Positions 35,440-46,192 are shown, counted from the stretch's first letter. The stretch is 50,625 nt of DNA from Companilactobacillus tucceti DSM 20183 (GCF_001434665.1 NZ_AZDG01000008.1:43766-94390); one strand, 5' to 3'. Numbers and translations are program-made. The notes: generated from the letters alone by a model not told the origin.

Positions 35440-36453
35440 TTATGGAGTAAATAAAGTTACCAAGTCATCCTTAGGGATTCCTTTAAAGTAATCATCCAAA
35501 TTGAATTTATCTAAAATTGCTAAAATATCATCACGATCAAATTTAACATTTAAAAGTTCTTTCTTAAGATCAGTTGTATCTTTCATACCGAAATAATCAC
35601 CGTAAATTTGAACATCAGAAATTTTACCATCGGCAATATTATAACGAATATCAACTGTTCCCATGTCGAAATGTTTTCTCTTCTTTGAAGTGAAAGCAGG
35701 TGATTTTCCATAAACCCAATCCCAATTGTAATAGTACTTTTCTTTGAGTTTATCGATTTCTTTTTGATCCTCTGGTGTAATTACATATTCGTGTGACTTA
35801 ATATCATCAAGATTTTTGGCATGGAATAATTCTAGTAATAGCTTATCTCTAAATTCTTCAGTACTTAGGTTTTGATACTCTTTTGCTAAGTATGGACGAA
35901 GATTAGTTACACGACTTCTAATTGATTTGATACCTTTTGATGCAATCTTATCTTTTTGAACGTGTAATGCATCTGTTAAGACATCTAAATCCACATCAAG
36001 TGATAATGTACCATGTGAGAATGTTTTACCATTTTTAGAATACATTGCGTTTCCAGAGAATTTCTTGCCATCAACAAGCAAATCATTTCTACCTGAAACT
36101 TCTGCGGTTGTTGCTCCCATTTGATGTAGCGCATCGATGATTGGTTGTGTGAATGACTTAAAGTCACCAAAATTACTATCATCTGAATCTACCATGAAAC
36201 TGAAGCAAAGATTTCCAAGGTCTTGGTATACAGCACCACCACCAGATAGACGGCGAGTAACTGTAATATTATGATCTTTAATGTAATCAGCGTTGATTTC
36301 TTCCATTGTATTTTGGTTTCTACCAACAATGATACATGGTCCTTCAATGTAAAACATAACAAGTGGTTCGTTAAATTCAACATTGTTCATCAAATACTGT
36401 TCAGTTGCTAAATTATCACGAATATCGCGATCTTTCATTACAACGTAGTACAT
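35440..36453 (-). CDS. lplA: lipoate-protein ligase
   Basis: A 337-residue ATP-dependent ligase that attaches free lipoate to 2-oxoacid dehydrogenase or GcvH subunits. The lipoate-binding loop RRLSGGGAVYQD (about 67-78) and the catalytic-Lys region KKFSGNAM, with SHGTLSLD after it, are present. So is a C-terminal accessory domain (about 245-337). Length and domains match Gram-positive LplA. No lipoylated enzyme gene is near. It is transcribed alone. Confidence 0.95.
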   Translation of the reverse strand: MYYVVMKDRDIRDNLATEQYLMNNVEFNEPLVMFYIEGPCIIVGRNQNTMEEINADYIKDHNITVTRRLSGGGAVYQDLGNLCFSFMVDSDDSNFGDFKSFTQPIIDALHQMGATTAEVSGRNDLLVDGKKFSGNAMYSKNGKTFSHGTLSLDVDLDVLTDALHVQKDKIASKGIKSIRSRVTNLRPYLAKEYQNLSTEEFRDKLLLELFHAKNLDDIKSHEYVITPEDQKEIDKLKEKYYYNWDWVYGKSPAFTSKKRKHFDMGTVDIRYNIADGKISDVQIYGDYFGMKDTTDLKKELLNVKFDRDDILAILDKFNLDDYFKGIPKDDLVTLFTP

Positions 36454-36533
36454 ACAAAGTGCCCCCTCGGCTATTAATTGAAAACGTTTTTATCATACCA
36501 TATAATTTAAGAATTATATAATGAAAACAATTG

Positions 36534-36926
36534 TTATAAACGTCTAATCTTAAGTAATTCCTGATGAACTAAAGCATGCGCCTGTCTATTGTCCTTGTCA
36601 GCAATATGTTTTACAAAATAGCTAGGGAAGTACTGAAGTTTCTTTAATATTTGGTCTAATATGTCTTGATAACTTTTAGAGTATTTTTTTCCTATACTAT
36701 CGGTTAAAATCTTACTATCGGAATGAATAAAGAGAATATCTAACATTTTCATTTCAATAATTTTATCTAAAGCTTTGTCTAAAGCTAAGAATTCCAAGTA
36801 ATGATTATCGACTGCTTTTGTCTGTTGGACAAGTGTTGTCGTTTCGTCATTATTTTTTATTACGTATGCAATGGCGGCAATATTTAAATTAGTATTTAAA
36901 CCAGCGTCGGTGTACAATTTAATCAT
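36534..36926 (-). CDS. RNase HI-like protein (EbsB-like)
   Basis: A 130-residue RNase H-fold protein. The active-site pattern is recognisable: Asp in YTDAG, Glu in HYLEFLAL, Asp in HSDSK, and the fourth position in DNRQAHALV, where His stands in the usual Asp place, as in many RNase HI-like relatives. It is divergent from the EbsA-like gene by only 27 bp. In enterococci, EbsA and an RNase HI-like EbsB are neighbours, which supports the name. Whether it cleaves RNA-DNA hybrids is not decided by sequence. Confidence 0.78.
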   Translation of the reverse strand: MIKLYTDAGLNTNLNIAAIAYVIKNNDETTTLVQQTKAVDNHYLEFLALDKALDKIIEMKMLDILFIHSDSKILTDSIGKKYSKSYQDILDQILKKLQYFPSYFVKHIADKDNRQAHALVHQELLKIRRL

Positions 36927-36953
36927 ATTATCAAAAGCCTTTCAGGAGAAATT

Positions 36954-37352
36954 ATGAAGAAGTATTACGTACAACCCACAGGATCATGGGGCATTATTAT
37001 ATGGTCTTTAGCATTAAGTATCATCTTTTTTGGGATAATTATGCAATTAGAGATTTTTGAATTAAGTATTGTGCCCTTCATTATTTGGTTTGTAGGAATC
37101 ATTTATATTTTTTATGTAATATCTAATTCTTGGATTAAAGTATCCAAAGATCAGATCATTGTCAAAGAACCTAACTACTACAAGGCAAGAATTTTTGATC
37201 GTGACGATGTTTGCTTAAAATATATAAACGATTACTTAGTTATGATTAGTTTTAAAAATCATGATTACTTTCCAATGAAGGTTGTTTCAACAAAGAAGAT
37301 TTTATCATCAATTAAAAGAAAAGCGGGTGGAACAAATGTCATTTCCAAGTGA
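36954..37352 (+). CDS. EbsA-like small membrane protein
   Basis: A 132-residue protein with two transmembrane helices (about residues 13-33 and 38-58) and a basic C-terminal PH-like part. AGGAG precedes the ATG. Size, topology and place next to an RNase HI-like gene match EbsA-type proteins of lactic acid bacteria (linked to pheromone response in E. faecalis; function unclear elsewhere). Its end overlaps the fhs start by 17 bp, so the two genes are probably cotranscribed. Confidence 0.7.
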   Translation: MKKYYVQPTGSWGIIIWSLALSIIFFGIIMQLEIFELSIVPFIIWFVGIIYIFYVISNSWIKVSKDQIIVKEPNYYKARIFDRDDVCLKYINDYLVMISFKNHDYFPMKVVSTKKILSSIKRKAGGTNVISK

Positions 37353-39018
37353 TATTGAAATAGCTCAAATAAATGAACACGATAATATGAAAAATATCGA
37401 AAGAATATCTGGATTATTAGGTTTAGATACTGAAGATATTGAACCTTATGGTCACTATAAAGCTAAAATTTCTAGTAATGGAATTAGAAAAGCAATGAAA
37501 CAGGAGAATGGTAAATTAATTTTAGTTACATCTATTAATCCTACTCCTGCCGGTGAAGGTAAATCCACAGTAGCGATTGGTCTTGCTGATTCTATGCAGG
37601 CTATTGGTGAAAAAACGGTTTTGGCTTTACGTGAGCCTTCTTTAGGCCCTGTTATGGGTATGAAGGGTGGAGCTACTGGTGGAGGATATGCTCAAGTAGT
37701 TCCAATGGAAGATATTAATCTGCATTTTACTGGTGATATGCATGCATTAACAAGTGCAACTAATACTTTAGCAGCCTTGATCGACAACCATTTACATCAA
37801 GGCAACAAATTAAACATTGATCCAAGAAGAATCGTTTGGAAGAGAGTTCTAGATATAAATGATAGAGCTCTAAGAAATTCCGTAATAGGAATAGGTGGGC
37901 CAACAAGCTCTATTCCACGTGAAGAACATTTTGAGATCACTGTTGCCAGTGAATTGATGGCAATTCTTTGTTTATCACAAGACTTAGATGATCTTAAAGA
38001 ACGTATCTCTAAAATTTTAATTGCTTACACCTATGATAAAAAGCCTATTTTTGTTAGGGATTTGGGTGTTGAAGGCGCAATAACAGTATTGCTTAAGGAT
38101 GCCTTGAAACCAAACTTAGTACAAACTTTGGAAAATACTCCAGCCATTGTTCATGGTGGTCCTTTTGCTAACATTGCTCATGGATGCAATAGTATCTTAG
38201 CAACAAAGTTAGCTATGAAATTAGGAGATTATGCAGTCACAGAAGCTGGATTTGGTGCTGATCTTGGTGGTGAGAAATTCTTAGATATAGTAACGCCTAA
38301 ATTAGGTCATACTCCTGATGCAATTGTTATTGTAGCAACTGTTAGAGCTCTTAAATATAATGGTGGACAAAAACTTGCTGAATTAAAAGAAGAAGATTTA
38401 AACGCTTTGACAGTCGGCTTTAAGAACTTAAAACGTCATGTTCAAAATATGCGTTACTATCATATTCCAGTTGTTGTTGCTATAAACAAATTTGAAACGG
38501 ATACCGATAATGAGCTTAAATTATTGAGAACTCTTTGTGAAGGTATTGGAGTAGACGTAGAAATAGCTGATATTCATCATAAAGGTAGTGATGGTGGTAA
38601 GGATTTAGCTCGTATGGTCGTACGTGCTACTGATAAAGAATCAAATTACACTAGATTATATGATGATGCTCAACCAACCGTTGAAAAAATTGCTACAGTT
38701 GCATCAGAAATTTACGGTGCAAATAATGTTGAATATAGCAAGAAAGCTGAGAATCAGCTAAAAGTATTAAAAGAAAATGTTTGGGACGAAATGCCTATTT
38801 GTATCGCTAAAACACAATACTCATTAAGTGACGATCCTAAGCTACTAGGAAGTCCCAGAGATTTCACTCTACATGTAAAGGAAATTGTTCCAAAGCTTGG
38901 TGCAGGATTCATCGTAGTTTTGACCGGAAGTATTTTGACAATGCCTGGTTTACCAAAGAAACCCGCAGCATTGAATATGAATATTGATAATGATGGAACA
39001 ATTAGCGGATTATTCTAA
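37336..39018 (+). CDS. fhs: formate--tetrahydrofolate ligase
   Basis: A 560-residue ATP-dependent enzyme that makes 10-formyltetrahydrofolate for purine and formyl-Met-tRNA synthesis. The P-loop-type TPAGEGKST is at about residues 70-78. [20 protein letters not shown] and the monovalent-cation and folate regions ([19 protein letters not shown]) are diagnostic. The start at 37336 gives the family N-terminus SDIEIAQ; the longer frame from 37282 lies inside the EbsA-like gene. The stop overlaps the lspA ATG by 1 bp. Confidence 0.97.
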   Translation: MSFPSDIEIAQINEHDNMKNIERISGLLGLDTEDIEPYGHYKAKISSNGIRKAMKQENGKLILVTSINPTPAGEGKSTVAIGLADSMQAIGEKTVLALREPSLGPVMGMKGGATGGGYAQVVPMEDINLHFTGDMHALTSATNTLAALIDNHLHQGNKLNIDPRRIVWKRVLDINDRALRNSVIGIGGPTSSIPREEHFEITVASELMAILCLSQDLDDLKERISKILIAYTYDKKPIFVRDLGVEGAITVLLKDALKPNLVQTLENTPAIVHGGPFANIAHGCNSILATKLAMKLGDYAVTEAGFGADLGGEKFLDIVTPKLGHTPDAIVIVATVRALKYNGGQKLAELKEEDLNALTVGFKNLKRHVQNMRYYHIPVVVAINKFETDTDNELKLLRTLCEGIGVDVEIADIHHKGSDGGKDLARMVVRATDKESNYTRLYDDAQPTVEKIATVASEIYGANNVEYSKKAENQLKVLKENVWDEMPICIAKTQYSLSDDPKLLGSPRDFTLHVKEIVPKLGAGFIVVLTGSILTMPGLPKKPAALNMNIDNDGTISGLF

Positions 39019-39482
39019 TGCCGGCAATTTATGCTATTGTTTTAATTTTACTAGTGGTAGGTGACCAGACTCTTAAGTTATATGTGGTAAATAATATCGC
39101 CACTTTACACTTTCAAGAAGTTATACCTGGAATCTTATCTTTAACACATATTACAAATACAGGTGCAGCTTGGAGTATGTTGGAAGGAAAAATGATTTTC
39201 TTCTATATTGTAACGATTATTGCTATTATTATTTTGAGTTACTTATTTATCAAAGCTCCCAAAAATAGTTACACTTATCGATTTTCTTTGATTTTTCTTT
39301 TAGCGGGAGCGATAGGTAATGCAATCGATCGATTTACTCAGCATTATGTAATTGATATGTTTAGTTTTGATTTTATTAACTTCCCAATTTTTAATTTGGC
39401 CGATACTTATATAACCGTAGGAGTCATTTTAATAATTATCTCTTTAATTTTTACGTCAGCAGGTGATCAATATAAGCACTAA
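39018..39482 (+). CDS. lspA: lipoprotein signal peptidase
   Basis: A 154-residue aspartic signal peptidase II with four transmembrane helices. It cleaves prolipoproteins after diacylglyceryl transfer and is the target of globomycin. Motifs: GDQTLK at the first helix, ITNTGAAWS, GAIGNAIDR, and catalytic Asp in YVIDMFSF (D113) and FNLADTYI (D129). It overlaps fhs by 1 bp and rluD by 20 bp, so the three genes are coupled. The lspA-rluD-pyrR order is the same as in B. subtilis. Confidence 0.96.
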   Translation: MPAIYAIVLILLVVGDQTLKLYVVNNIATLHFQEVIPGILSLTHITNTGAAWSMLEGKMIFFYIVTIIAIIILSYLFIKAPKNSYTYRFSLIFLLAGAIGNAIDRFTQHYVIDMFSFDFINFPIFNLADTYITVGVILIIISLIFTSAGDQYKH

Positions 39483-40374
39483 AGTACAATTAACTTTTAA
39501 CGAACCAACAAAATCTCGTTTGGACAATTTTGTTAGCGAAAATTTAAATGATCAGACAAGATCACAAATTCAAAAATATATTAAAGAAGGAAACATCTTA
39601 GTAAATAGTAATATTGTTGAAAAAACCGGTGCTAAATTAACTTCCGGCGATGTAATTGATATAACTATTCCTGATGAAAAGCCCATTGAGGCAGTTCCGC
39701 AAGATATTCCACTTGATGTTATATATGAAGATAGTGATGTATTAGTAGTTAATAAACCACAAGGAATGGTAGTCCACCCGGCTGCCGGACATCCTGACCA
39801 TACGCTAGTCAATGCAATTTTATATCATAGTAAAATCAATGATAACGATATCTTACGTCCAGGTATTGTTCATAGGATCGATAAAGACACTTCTGGTTTA
39901 TTGATGGTTGCAAAAAATGATTTGGCAAAACAATCTTTAATGAAGCAATTGAAAGATAAAACCAATTTAAGAGAATATCTAGCAATTGTTCATGGTAACT
40001 TCAAGGAGACGAATGGTAAAATCAATGCTCCAATTGGACGTTCTAAAAAGGATCGTAAAAAACAAGCAGTCGTTGACGATGGACGTTCAGCTGTTACTCA
40101 TTTTACTGTTTTAGAACAGTTTGACGAATATTCTTTATTAAGATTAAAATTAGAAACTGGAAGAACTCATCAAATAAGAGTTCACATGAAATATATTGGA
40201 CATCCAGTTGCAGGTGATCCTCTTTATGGACCTAAGAATACTTTACAGGGAAATGGACAGTTTCTACATGCCCAAAAATTAGGGTTTGAACACCCAAGAA
40301 CTCATAAATGGCTAGAATTTTCAATCGACCCGCCAGAAATTTTTCAAGAAACTTTGAATAAACTGCGCAGTTGA
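39463..40374 (+). CDS. rluD: RluD-type 23S rRNA pseudouridine synthase
   Basis: A 303-residue RluA/RluD-family enzyme. The S4 RNA-binding domain is at about residues 15-65 and the catalytic Asp in VHRIDKDTSGLL (D140). Other family motifs are VVNKPQGMVVHP and GRTHQIRVHM. The listed GTG start at 39463 overlaps lspA and has a poor Shine-Dalgarno. No ATG, GTG or TTG occurs downstream before the S4 domain, so the start may be this GTG or an unusual codon just after AGGTGATC. Its stop codon overlaps the -35 of the pyrR promoter. Confidence 0.93.
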   Translation: MINISTKVQLTFNEPTKSRLDNFVSENLNDQTRSQIQKYIKEGNILVNSNIVEKTGAKLTSGDVIDITIPDEKPIEAVPQDIPLDVIYEDSDVLVVNKPQGMVVHPAAGHPDHTLVNAILYHSKINDNDILRPGIVHRIDKDTSGLLMVAKNDLAKQSLMKQLKDKTNLREYLAIVHGNFKETNGKINAPIGRSKKDRKKQAVVDDGRSAVTHFTVLEQFDEYSLLRLKLETGRTHQIRVHMKYIGHPVAGDPLYGPKNTLQGNGQFLHAQKLGFEHPRTHKWLEFSIDPPEIFQETLNKLRS

Positions 40375-40397
40375 CAGTCGTAGCTTAGTGCTATAAT
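40371..40397 (+). promoter_or_regulatory. promoter of pyrR-carA-carB
   Basis: A TTGACA (40371-40376) and TATAAT (40392-40397) are 15 bp apart. A TGC before the -10 makes an extended -10 that may offset the short spacer. The -35 overlaps the rluD stop codon. Transcription would start near 40404, giving a leader of about 72 nt. Confidence 0.8.
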
Positions 40398-40412
40398 CTG
40401 AAAATAAGTTTA

Positions 40413-40997
<585 letters not shown>

Positions 40998-41018
40998 TTT
41001 GAAGGAGTTCCTTTCAAT

Positions 41019-42107
41019 ATGAAACGATATCTAATTTTGGAAGATGGAACAGTATTTCCTGGTGTTGGATTTGGATCTTCAATAATTACTACTGGACAGT
41101 TAGTTGTTTCAAACAATAGAACTGGTATTGAGCAATCAGTAACTGATCCTGATTCTGAAGGTCAAATTATAGCATTTACCGTTCCTGCAATAGGATTATC
41201 TGGAATAAATAGAGACTTCTATGAATCAATTAATTCACAATGTAAGGGTGTAGTTATAGGTTCATCTAGTTCAGCAACCGTTGATGGATCAATTCCTTTT
41301 GGTGATTGGATTGAAACACTTGGAATCCCTGGAATTAAAAATGTTGATGTAAGAGCTTTGTCAAAACATATATCTGAACACGGCGAAATGAAAGCTAGTA
41401 TTATGGATACTCATGATGAGCATGCAATTGATCAGATCAAGGCCTTAGTATTGCCACCTGATCTTGTAAAGCGTGTATCTACCAAACAATCTTATCCCAA
41501 TCCAAATATGGGATTAAAAATGGTAGTAGTTGATTTGGGATTGAAATACTCAATCTTACGACAACTTTCATATAGGGACTGTAATTCGGTTATTGTGAAT
41601 TATAATGCTTCACCTGAGGAAATTGAAAGTTTACATCCGGACGGAATCATTTATTCAAATGGACCCGGTGATCCAACTGACCTTCCAAATACAATTGAAA
41701 ATATTAAGGTACTGCAAAAAAAATATCCTATTCTAGGAATTGGATTAGGTAATTTATTAATTGCATTAGCAAACGACTGTAAAATCGAACCATTAGACCA
41801 ACCTCATCACGAATCATCCTTAGCTGTAAAAGAAGTGGCCAGTGGGAAAATTGATTTTGTTAATCATAACCATTCATATACAATTGATCCTAAATATATT
41901 AGCGCTTCTGATTTTATCGTAACTAATATCTGTGTTGCTGACGGTAGTATCGAAGGTATGCGTCATGAATATTTGCCAATTATGTGTGTCTTATTTGAAC
42001 CTGAGGCAGCTCCTGGCCCAACCGATGGTTATTATGTTTTTGATGAATTTATTGATTTAATTGGTTCAACTAAGAACCAGTATGGAGGTGTTGATCGGTG
42101 GCAATAA
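41019..42107 (+). CDS. carA: CarA-like carbamoyl-phosphate synthetase small subunit, catalytic residues lost
   Basis: A 362-residue protein that aligns by eye over its whole length with CarA/PyrAA. The N-terminal CPSase small-subunit domain has YLILEDGTVF, GQIIAFTVP and GIPGIKNVDVRAL. The C-terminal class I glutaminase domain keeps YSNGPGDP. The glutaminase site is dead by sequence. The nucleophile position reads PILGIGLGNLL, with Gly242 for Cys and Asn for the following His. The catalytic His position reads VLFEPEA, with Glu327 for His; Glu329 is retained. The frame is intact with a good Shine-Dalgarno (GGAG), so it is not a decayed pseudogene. It cannot supply ammonia from glutamine. Its role is unknown. 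Confidence 0.85.
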   Translation: MKRYLILEDGTVFPGVGFGSSIITTGQLVVSNNRTGIEQSVTDPDSEGQIIAFTVPAIGLSGINRDFYESINSQCKGVVIGSSSSATVDGSIPFGDWIETLGIPGIKNVDVRALSKHISEHGEMKASIMDTHDEHAIDQIKALVLPPDLVKRVSTKQSYPNPNMGLKMVVVDLGLKYSILRQLSYRDCNSVIVNYNASPEEIESLHPDGIIYSNGPGDPTDLPNTIENIKVLQKKYPILGIGLGNLLIALANDCKIEPLDQPHHESSLAVKEVASGKIDFVNHNHSYTIDPKYISASDFIVTNICVADGSIEGMRHEYLPIMCVLFEPEAAPGPTDGYYVFDEFIDLIGSTKNQYGGVDRWQ

Positions 42108-44497
42108 GTGATGTACACAACATTTTAATTATTGGCCCAACGTCAAGTGATAAAAATGTAGATTTATCAACGGCTCTTTACGATACGGTAGAAATACTTC
42201 ATAAGTTAGGATACAAAACATCCATTATTGTTGAAGACCCAACGTCGTTACTATCATCAGGAGAATTTTTGGATCGAATTATCGTAGAAAAAGTAACTGG
42301 AGATAATATTTTAAAATATTTAAATGACTATCATCCAGATGCAATTTTACCAACCATTGGCGATAAAAATGCTCTTGGAATCGTAGCAAGTTTAAACGGG
42401 AAAATAAGTAATATAAGAATTCTAGGAACCAATTATTTGGCCTCATTAGCGACATTTAAACGTGAACTATTCATTAAACGATTGAGTCAAAATGATTTGC
42501 CAGTTATTAATTTTGTTTCTTCCGATGATGAAACAGAAATCTATAGCTTTATTAGAAAAATCGGTTTTCCCATAATTGCTAGACGAAAATATTCTAATCG
42601 TCATTTTAGTGGTTGGACAAATATTAATAATCTGTTTGAATTAGATAACTTTATGGCACTAGAGGAACTAGAAGATACTAAAATTGAAATTGAAAGAAGC
42701 ATTCGTGGTTTTAGTGAATATTCATTTACTGTCATGCGCGATCGTTATGAAAATGCGGCTTTAGTCGGAACTATCGAAGATATTGAACCTATTGGTATTC
42801 ACCATTTGGACTCTAATTTAATATCCCCAGCGGTTTCTTTGAATGACTCTAAATTACAAAAATTACGTAACTATTCTATCAAGTTGGCTCAAGCTTTCAA
42901 TGTAGTTGGCGCTTGTACAGTTCACTTTGCATATAATCATAAAACAAATGAATGCTATATTACTGAATTTATCCCACGCTTGAGTGAGGAAACTAAATTC
43001 TTAGAATATGCAACTAGTTATCCATTAGCAACTGTTGTAGTCGAATTGAGTCTTGGATATCACCTTGATAAGGTCCAACTAGATTCAGGTAGTAATTTTA
43101 ATGGAGCAACCGAACCATTTGTAGATCATATAACCTCAAGATTCCCACTTTGGACTGATCCTAAACAAAAGTATTTGGGTCCAAGTAAAACTTCAAATTC
43201 TAGTATTGTCGTCAATGGATTCAGTATTGAAGAGGTCCTCAATAGAGGTGCTTTGAATGACAAAATAAATGATAATCTTGAGCGATATAACAAATTGCGT
43301 CAATTAAATGATGATGAACTTTTTGAAAAAATTATTCATCCAACTAATTGGATGCTTGATGTATTATTAGAAGCTTTAAGAAGAAAGTTCGAAATACCTG
43401 TTTTATCTGAAGTAACTAGTATTAATGTACCTTATTTAGTGGCACTACAAAATGTAATGGATAATAGTGCGGTTATTCGAGATGACGAAGTTGACGAAAA
43501 CAATATTGAAAGACTTGTTGAATATGGAATTAAGGGTGTCGGCAATAGTAAATTATTGATGAACTCGGATGATATTGTTACTAAAACAGTCGTAAAGAGC
43601 AAACGCTCGATTGGAGCATCTGGACCTGGATTCATGAATCATAACTACTTTGTTACAAGTGGAATATCGAATGATATAGAATTTAATGATAGAAATAAAA
43701 TAATAGTTAGATCTCCTATAATTACTTCCAAAAGAGATATTATGGTTCGCCAATTTGTTTTATTACAACTTGTTAAATCTATCGAACAAAATGGATTAGA
43801 ACCAGTCGTAATAGGGCGTGAACCTTGGACTGCTCCTTTGTCAGTTCGATACAATGTTTTAGAAATAGATGATCCTCATCGTGAAATGAGTGAATTGAAT
43901 TTAATTCCAGAGAACAAAATCTTTAAGATTATCGATTTTTCTAAATTTTGGAACTTGGATACAAGCGACAGTGATAATAAAAATATTTTTCAAATAAATG
44001 CTAGAGAACTAAAAAATGTAAATATTGCCGGCGATACAACTATAAAGGTTATGGTTGTTACTGATGGTAAAAATTACCTAGCACCATCAATTATTTACAG
44101 AACAAAGAAAAATTCTCAAACATACGAAATAAGTGACTTTAACAACTTTTTGAGTGTTGAAAATAAAGATGAAATTTTGACAATTATCAAGCATGAATTG
44201 GATCTATATAAAGAGATAAATATATTTAATTTAGAAATTGTAAAGAGAAATGATCACTGGGTCGTAACTAAAGTTTATGAGGGTATGACTGAAGATATAA
44301 TTAGACATGAATTAGCTAGTTCAGTTCATGTTATTGATACATTAGTAAAATTAATCTTAGGTAATAAGATTGATGAAGGATTAAATCTAGATGAAATTTT
44401 TAAAAACTATGATAGTGATTATCTAGTTACTGTTAATGAGAAGAAATTTAGGTTTATGGATTATGATGAAGTTAATAAACTAATTCAGAGTATATAA
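42098..44497 (+). CDS. carB: CarB-like carbamoyl-phosphate synthetase large subunit, shortened and degenerate
   Basis: A 799-residue protein related to CarB/PyrAB (normally about 1060). Residues 1-380 follow the carboxyphosphate domain (DAILPTIG, SIRGFSEYSFTVMRD, ENxDPxGxH as EDIEPIGIH). The glycine-rich start is altered (IIGPTSSDK), and the ATP loop RPxxxxGGxG is replaced around residues 161-172. The metal-site Q and N become H276 and I292. The oligomerisation region (about 380-500) is recognisable (LLEALRRKFEI). The second ATP-grasp half is reduced to a remnant, and the C-terminal allosteric domain is missing. GTG start after GGAGGTG; 10-bp overlap with carA. Normal catalysis is very unlikely. 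Confidence 0.8.
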   Translation: MAISDVHNILIIGPTSSDKNVDLSTALYDTVEILHKLGYKTSIIVEDPTSLLSSGEFLDRIIVEKVTGDNILKYLNDYHPDAILPTIGDKNALGIVASLNGKISNIRILGTNYLASLATFKRELFIKRLSQNDLPVINFVSSDDETEIYSFIRKIGFPIIARRKYSNRHFSGWTNINNLFELDNFMALEELEDTKIEIERSIRGFSEYSFTVMRDRYENAALVGTIEDIEPIGIHHLDSNLISPAVSLNDSKLQKLRNYSIKLAQAFNVVGACTVHFAYNHKTNECYITEFIPRLSEETKFLEYATSYPLATVVVELSLGYHLDKVQLDSGSNFNGATEPFVDHITSRFPLWTDPKQKYLGPSKTSNSSIVVNGFSIEEVLNRGALNDKINDNLERYNKLRQLNDDELFEKIIHPTNWMLDVLLEALRRKFEIPVLSEVTSINVPYLVALQNVMDNSAVIRDDEVDENNIERLVEYGIKGVGNSKLLMNSDDIVTKTVVKSKRSIGASGPGFMNHNYFVTSGISNDIEFNDRNKIIVRSPIITSKRDIMVRQFVLLQLVKSIEQNGLEPVVIGREPWTAPLSVRYNVLEIDDPHREMSELNLIPENKIFKIIDFSKFWNLDTSDSDNKNIFQINARELKNVNIAGDTTIKVMVVTDGKNYLAPSIIYRTKKNSQTYEISDFNNFLSVENKDEILTIIKHELDLYKEINIFNLEIVKRNDHWVVTKVYEGMTEDIIRHELASSVHVIDTLVKLILGNKIDEGLNLDEIFKNYDSDYLVTVNEKKFRFMDYDEVNKLIQSI

Positions 44498-44538
44498 AAA
44501 ACGTCGAATTTACACTTCAAATGTAAATTCGACGTTTT
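44498..44538. terminator. strong bidirectional terminator between carB and rqcH
   Basis: A perfect stem of about 17 bp (AAACGTCGAATTTACA with its complement) has a short loop and A/T flanks. It serves both convergent genes. Confidence 0.92.
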
Positions 44539-44539
44539 C

Positions 44540-46192
44540 TTATTCTTTTAATTTAGCTACTAAATCTCTATCTGGATCAACAAGAATTGTTTTTTGACCT
44601 TCAAAAATTACAAATCCAGGCTTAGCACCATTGGGTTTTCTTATATTACGAACTTGAACATAGTCAACCGGTACCTTATCTGAATCCCTTGCTTTTGAGT
44701 AATACGCCGCAATTTTAGCTGCTTCAACAATAGATTCTTCATCAGGGTCGCTATCTTTTAAAATAACATGTGATCCTGGAATATCTTTAACATGAAGCCA
44801 GTAATGATTCTTTTGGGCTAGTTTCATTGTTAATTTATCGTTTTCGATATTGTTTTTACCGACAACCATTTCTATTCCGTTAGTAGTAACAAATTTTTCA
44901 CCGACAGTCTTTTTGCGCTTCTTACGACCATTTTTACGCTTCTTCTTAATGTAACCAGATTCTATAAGCTCTTCAATAATACCGTCAACATCCTCTATAT
45001 CAACATATTCCAATGATGCTAAAACAGATTCCAAATAATTTATTTCATTATTTGTTATTTCAAGTTGCTCTTTAATATGAGGGATAGAATTTTGTAATTT
45101 ACGATATTTCTTATAGTAACTTTGAGCATTATCTGACGGTGAATACTCAGGGTTCAACTTGATTTCTACTTCTTCATTATTGTAGTAGTTAGTCAACTTA
45201 ATAGATTTAGAACCACGTTGAATCTTAGACATATAAGTCGTCAATAATTCGCCGTAAAGGTTATATTTATCCATTATCTCAGTTTGCTTAAGTTGTTTAT
45301 TGAGCTTCTTAACCTTAGACTTATCCTTTTTAAGGATAATACTCAATCTGTGAGTAATACTCTTTGTTTGCTGCTCAATACGATCAACCCTAGCACGATC
45401 CAAATAATAATTATCCAGCAATTCACTTAGACTACTATAATTTTTAGAATCTTTGGTAGTTTTACTAAACGGAATAGGGAAGAAACCCAGTTTTCCATTC
45501 TTAATCAGATGTGCTGCATTAGGAGTAGGTGAGTCATAACTCAAAATAATATTATGGGCTTCATCTAAACGAGCAAATAATTCATCTGAAGTATCAATGC
45601 CGATACCTTCAAATTTTTGACGAATATCACCTGCAGACTCCAATCCATCAAATTCTTTTTGACTAGCCTCAAACGGATTCATTTTGTCTTGCTTTGGAGG
45701 CAATTTATAATCATCGTTAGGTAGTAGGCCACGAAAGCTATTGTTTTCCGGAGAAACACGTTTAATTAAATCGATAATTTTACCTGTTTCCTTGTTAATT
45801 AAGAAAATGTTGCTGTGACGACTCATAATTTCTATTATAAGTGTATATTCATGAATATCACCTAATTCATTTTTTGCACTTAATTCAATCATTACGATAC
45901 GATCGTTATTAAGCTGATGAAATCCTTGAACAATAGCACTAGTGATATATTTTCTAAGTGACATAACAAAAGTGGCCGGTTTTGCAGGATTTTCAAAAGG
46001 CTGTTTAGTTATTTGCACTCTGGCATAACTAGGATGAGCAGACAGTAGTAATTGTTGGTTTTTTCTATTACTTCTAATTGTCAAAATCAACTCATTTGCA
46101 AAGGGTTGTTGTATCTTGGCAATTCTGCCACCCGTTAAATTTTGGTTCAATTCGTTTACCATAGCATGCGTAAACATTCCGTCAAATGACAT
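44540..46192 (-). CDS. rqcH: RqcH/FbpA (NFACT family ribosome quality-control protein)
   Basis: A 550-residue NFACT protein, bacterial Rqc2/RqcH, formerly called fibronectin-binding protein FbpA. It binds stalled 50S subunits and adds C-terminal alanine tails. The N-terminal NFACT-N domain has MSFDGMFTHAMVNEL and GGRIAKIQQP, plus the DR and EIM motifs (NNDRIVMIE, IIEIMSRHSN) important for tailing. A central coiled coil is at about 270-400, and a C-terminal NFACT-R domain has HYWLHVKDIPGSHVIL. Length is normal. It is a single gene, convergent with carB. Confidence 0.95.
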   Translation of the reverse strand: MSFDGMFTHAMVNELNQNLTGGRIAKIQQPFANELILTIRSNRKNQQLLLSAHPSYARVQITKQPFENPAKPATFVMSLRKYITSAIVQGFHQLNNDRIVMIELSAKNELGDIHEYTLIIEIMSRHSNIFLINKETGKIIDLIKRVSPENNSFRGLLPNDDYKLPPKQDKMNPFEASQKEFDGLESAGDIRQKFEGIGIDTSDELFARLDEAHNIILSYDSPTPNAAHLIKNGKLGFFPIPFSKTTKDSKNYSSLSELLDNYYLDRARVDRIEQQTKSITHRLSIILKKDKSKVKKLNKQLKQTEIMDKYNLYGELLTTYMSKIQRGSKSIKLTNYYNNEEVEIKLNPEYSPSDNAQSYYKKYRKLQNSIPHIKEQLEITNNEINYLESVLASLEYVDIEDVDGIIEELIESGYIKKKRKNGRKKRKKTVGEKFVTTNGIEMVVGKNNIENDKLTMKLAQKNHYWLHVKDIPGSHVILKDSDPDEESIVEAAKIAAYYSKARDSDKVPVDYVQVRNIRKPNGAKPGFVIFEGQKTILVDPDRDLVAKLKE

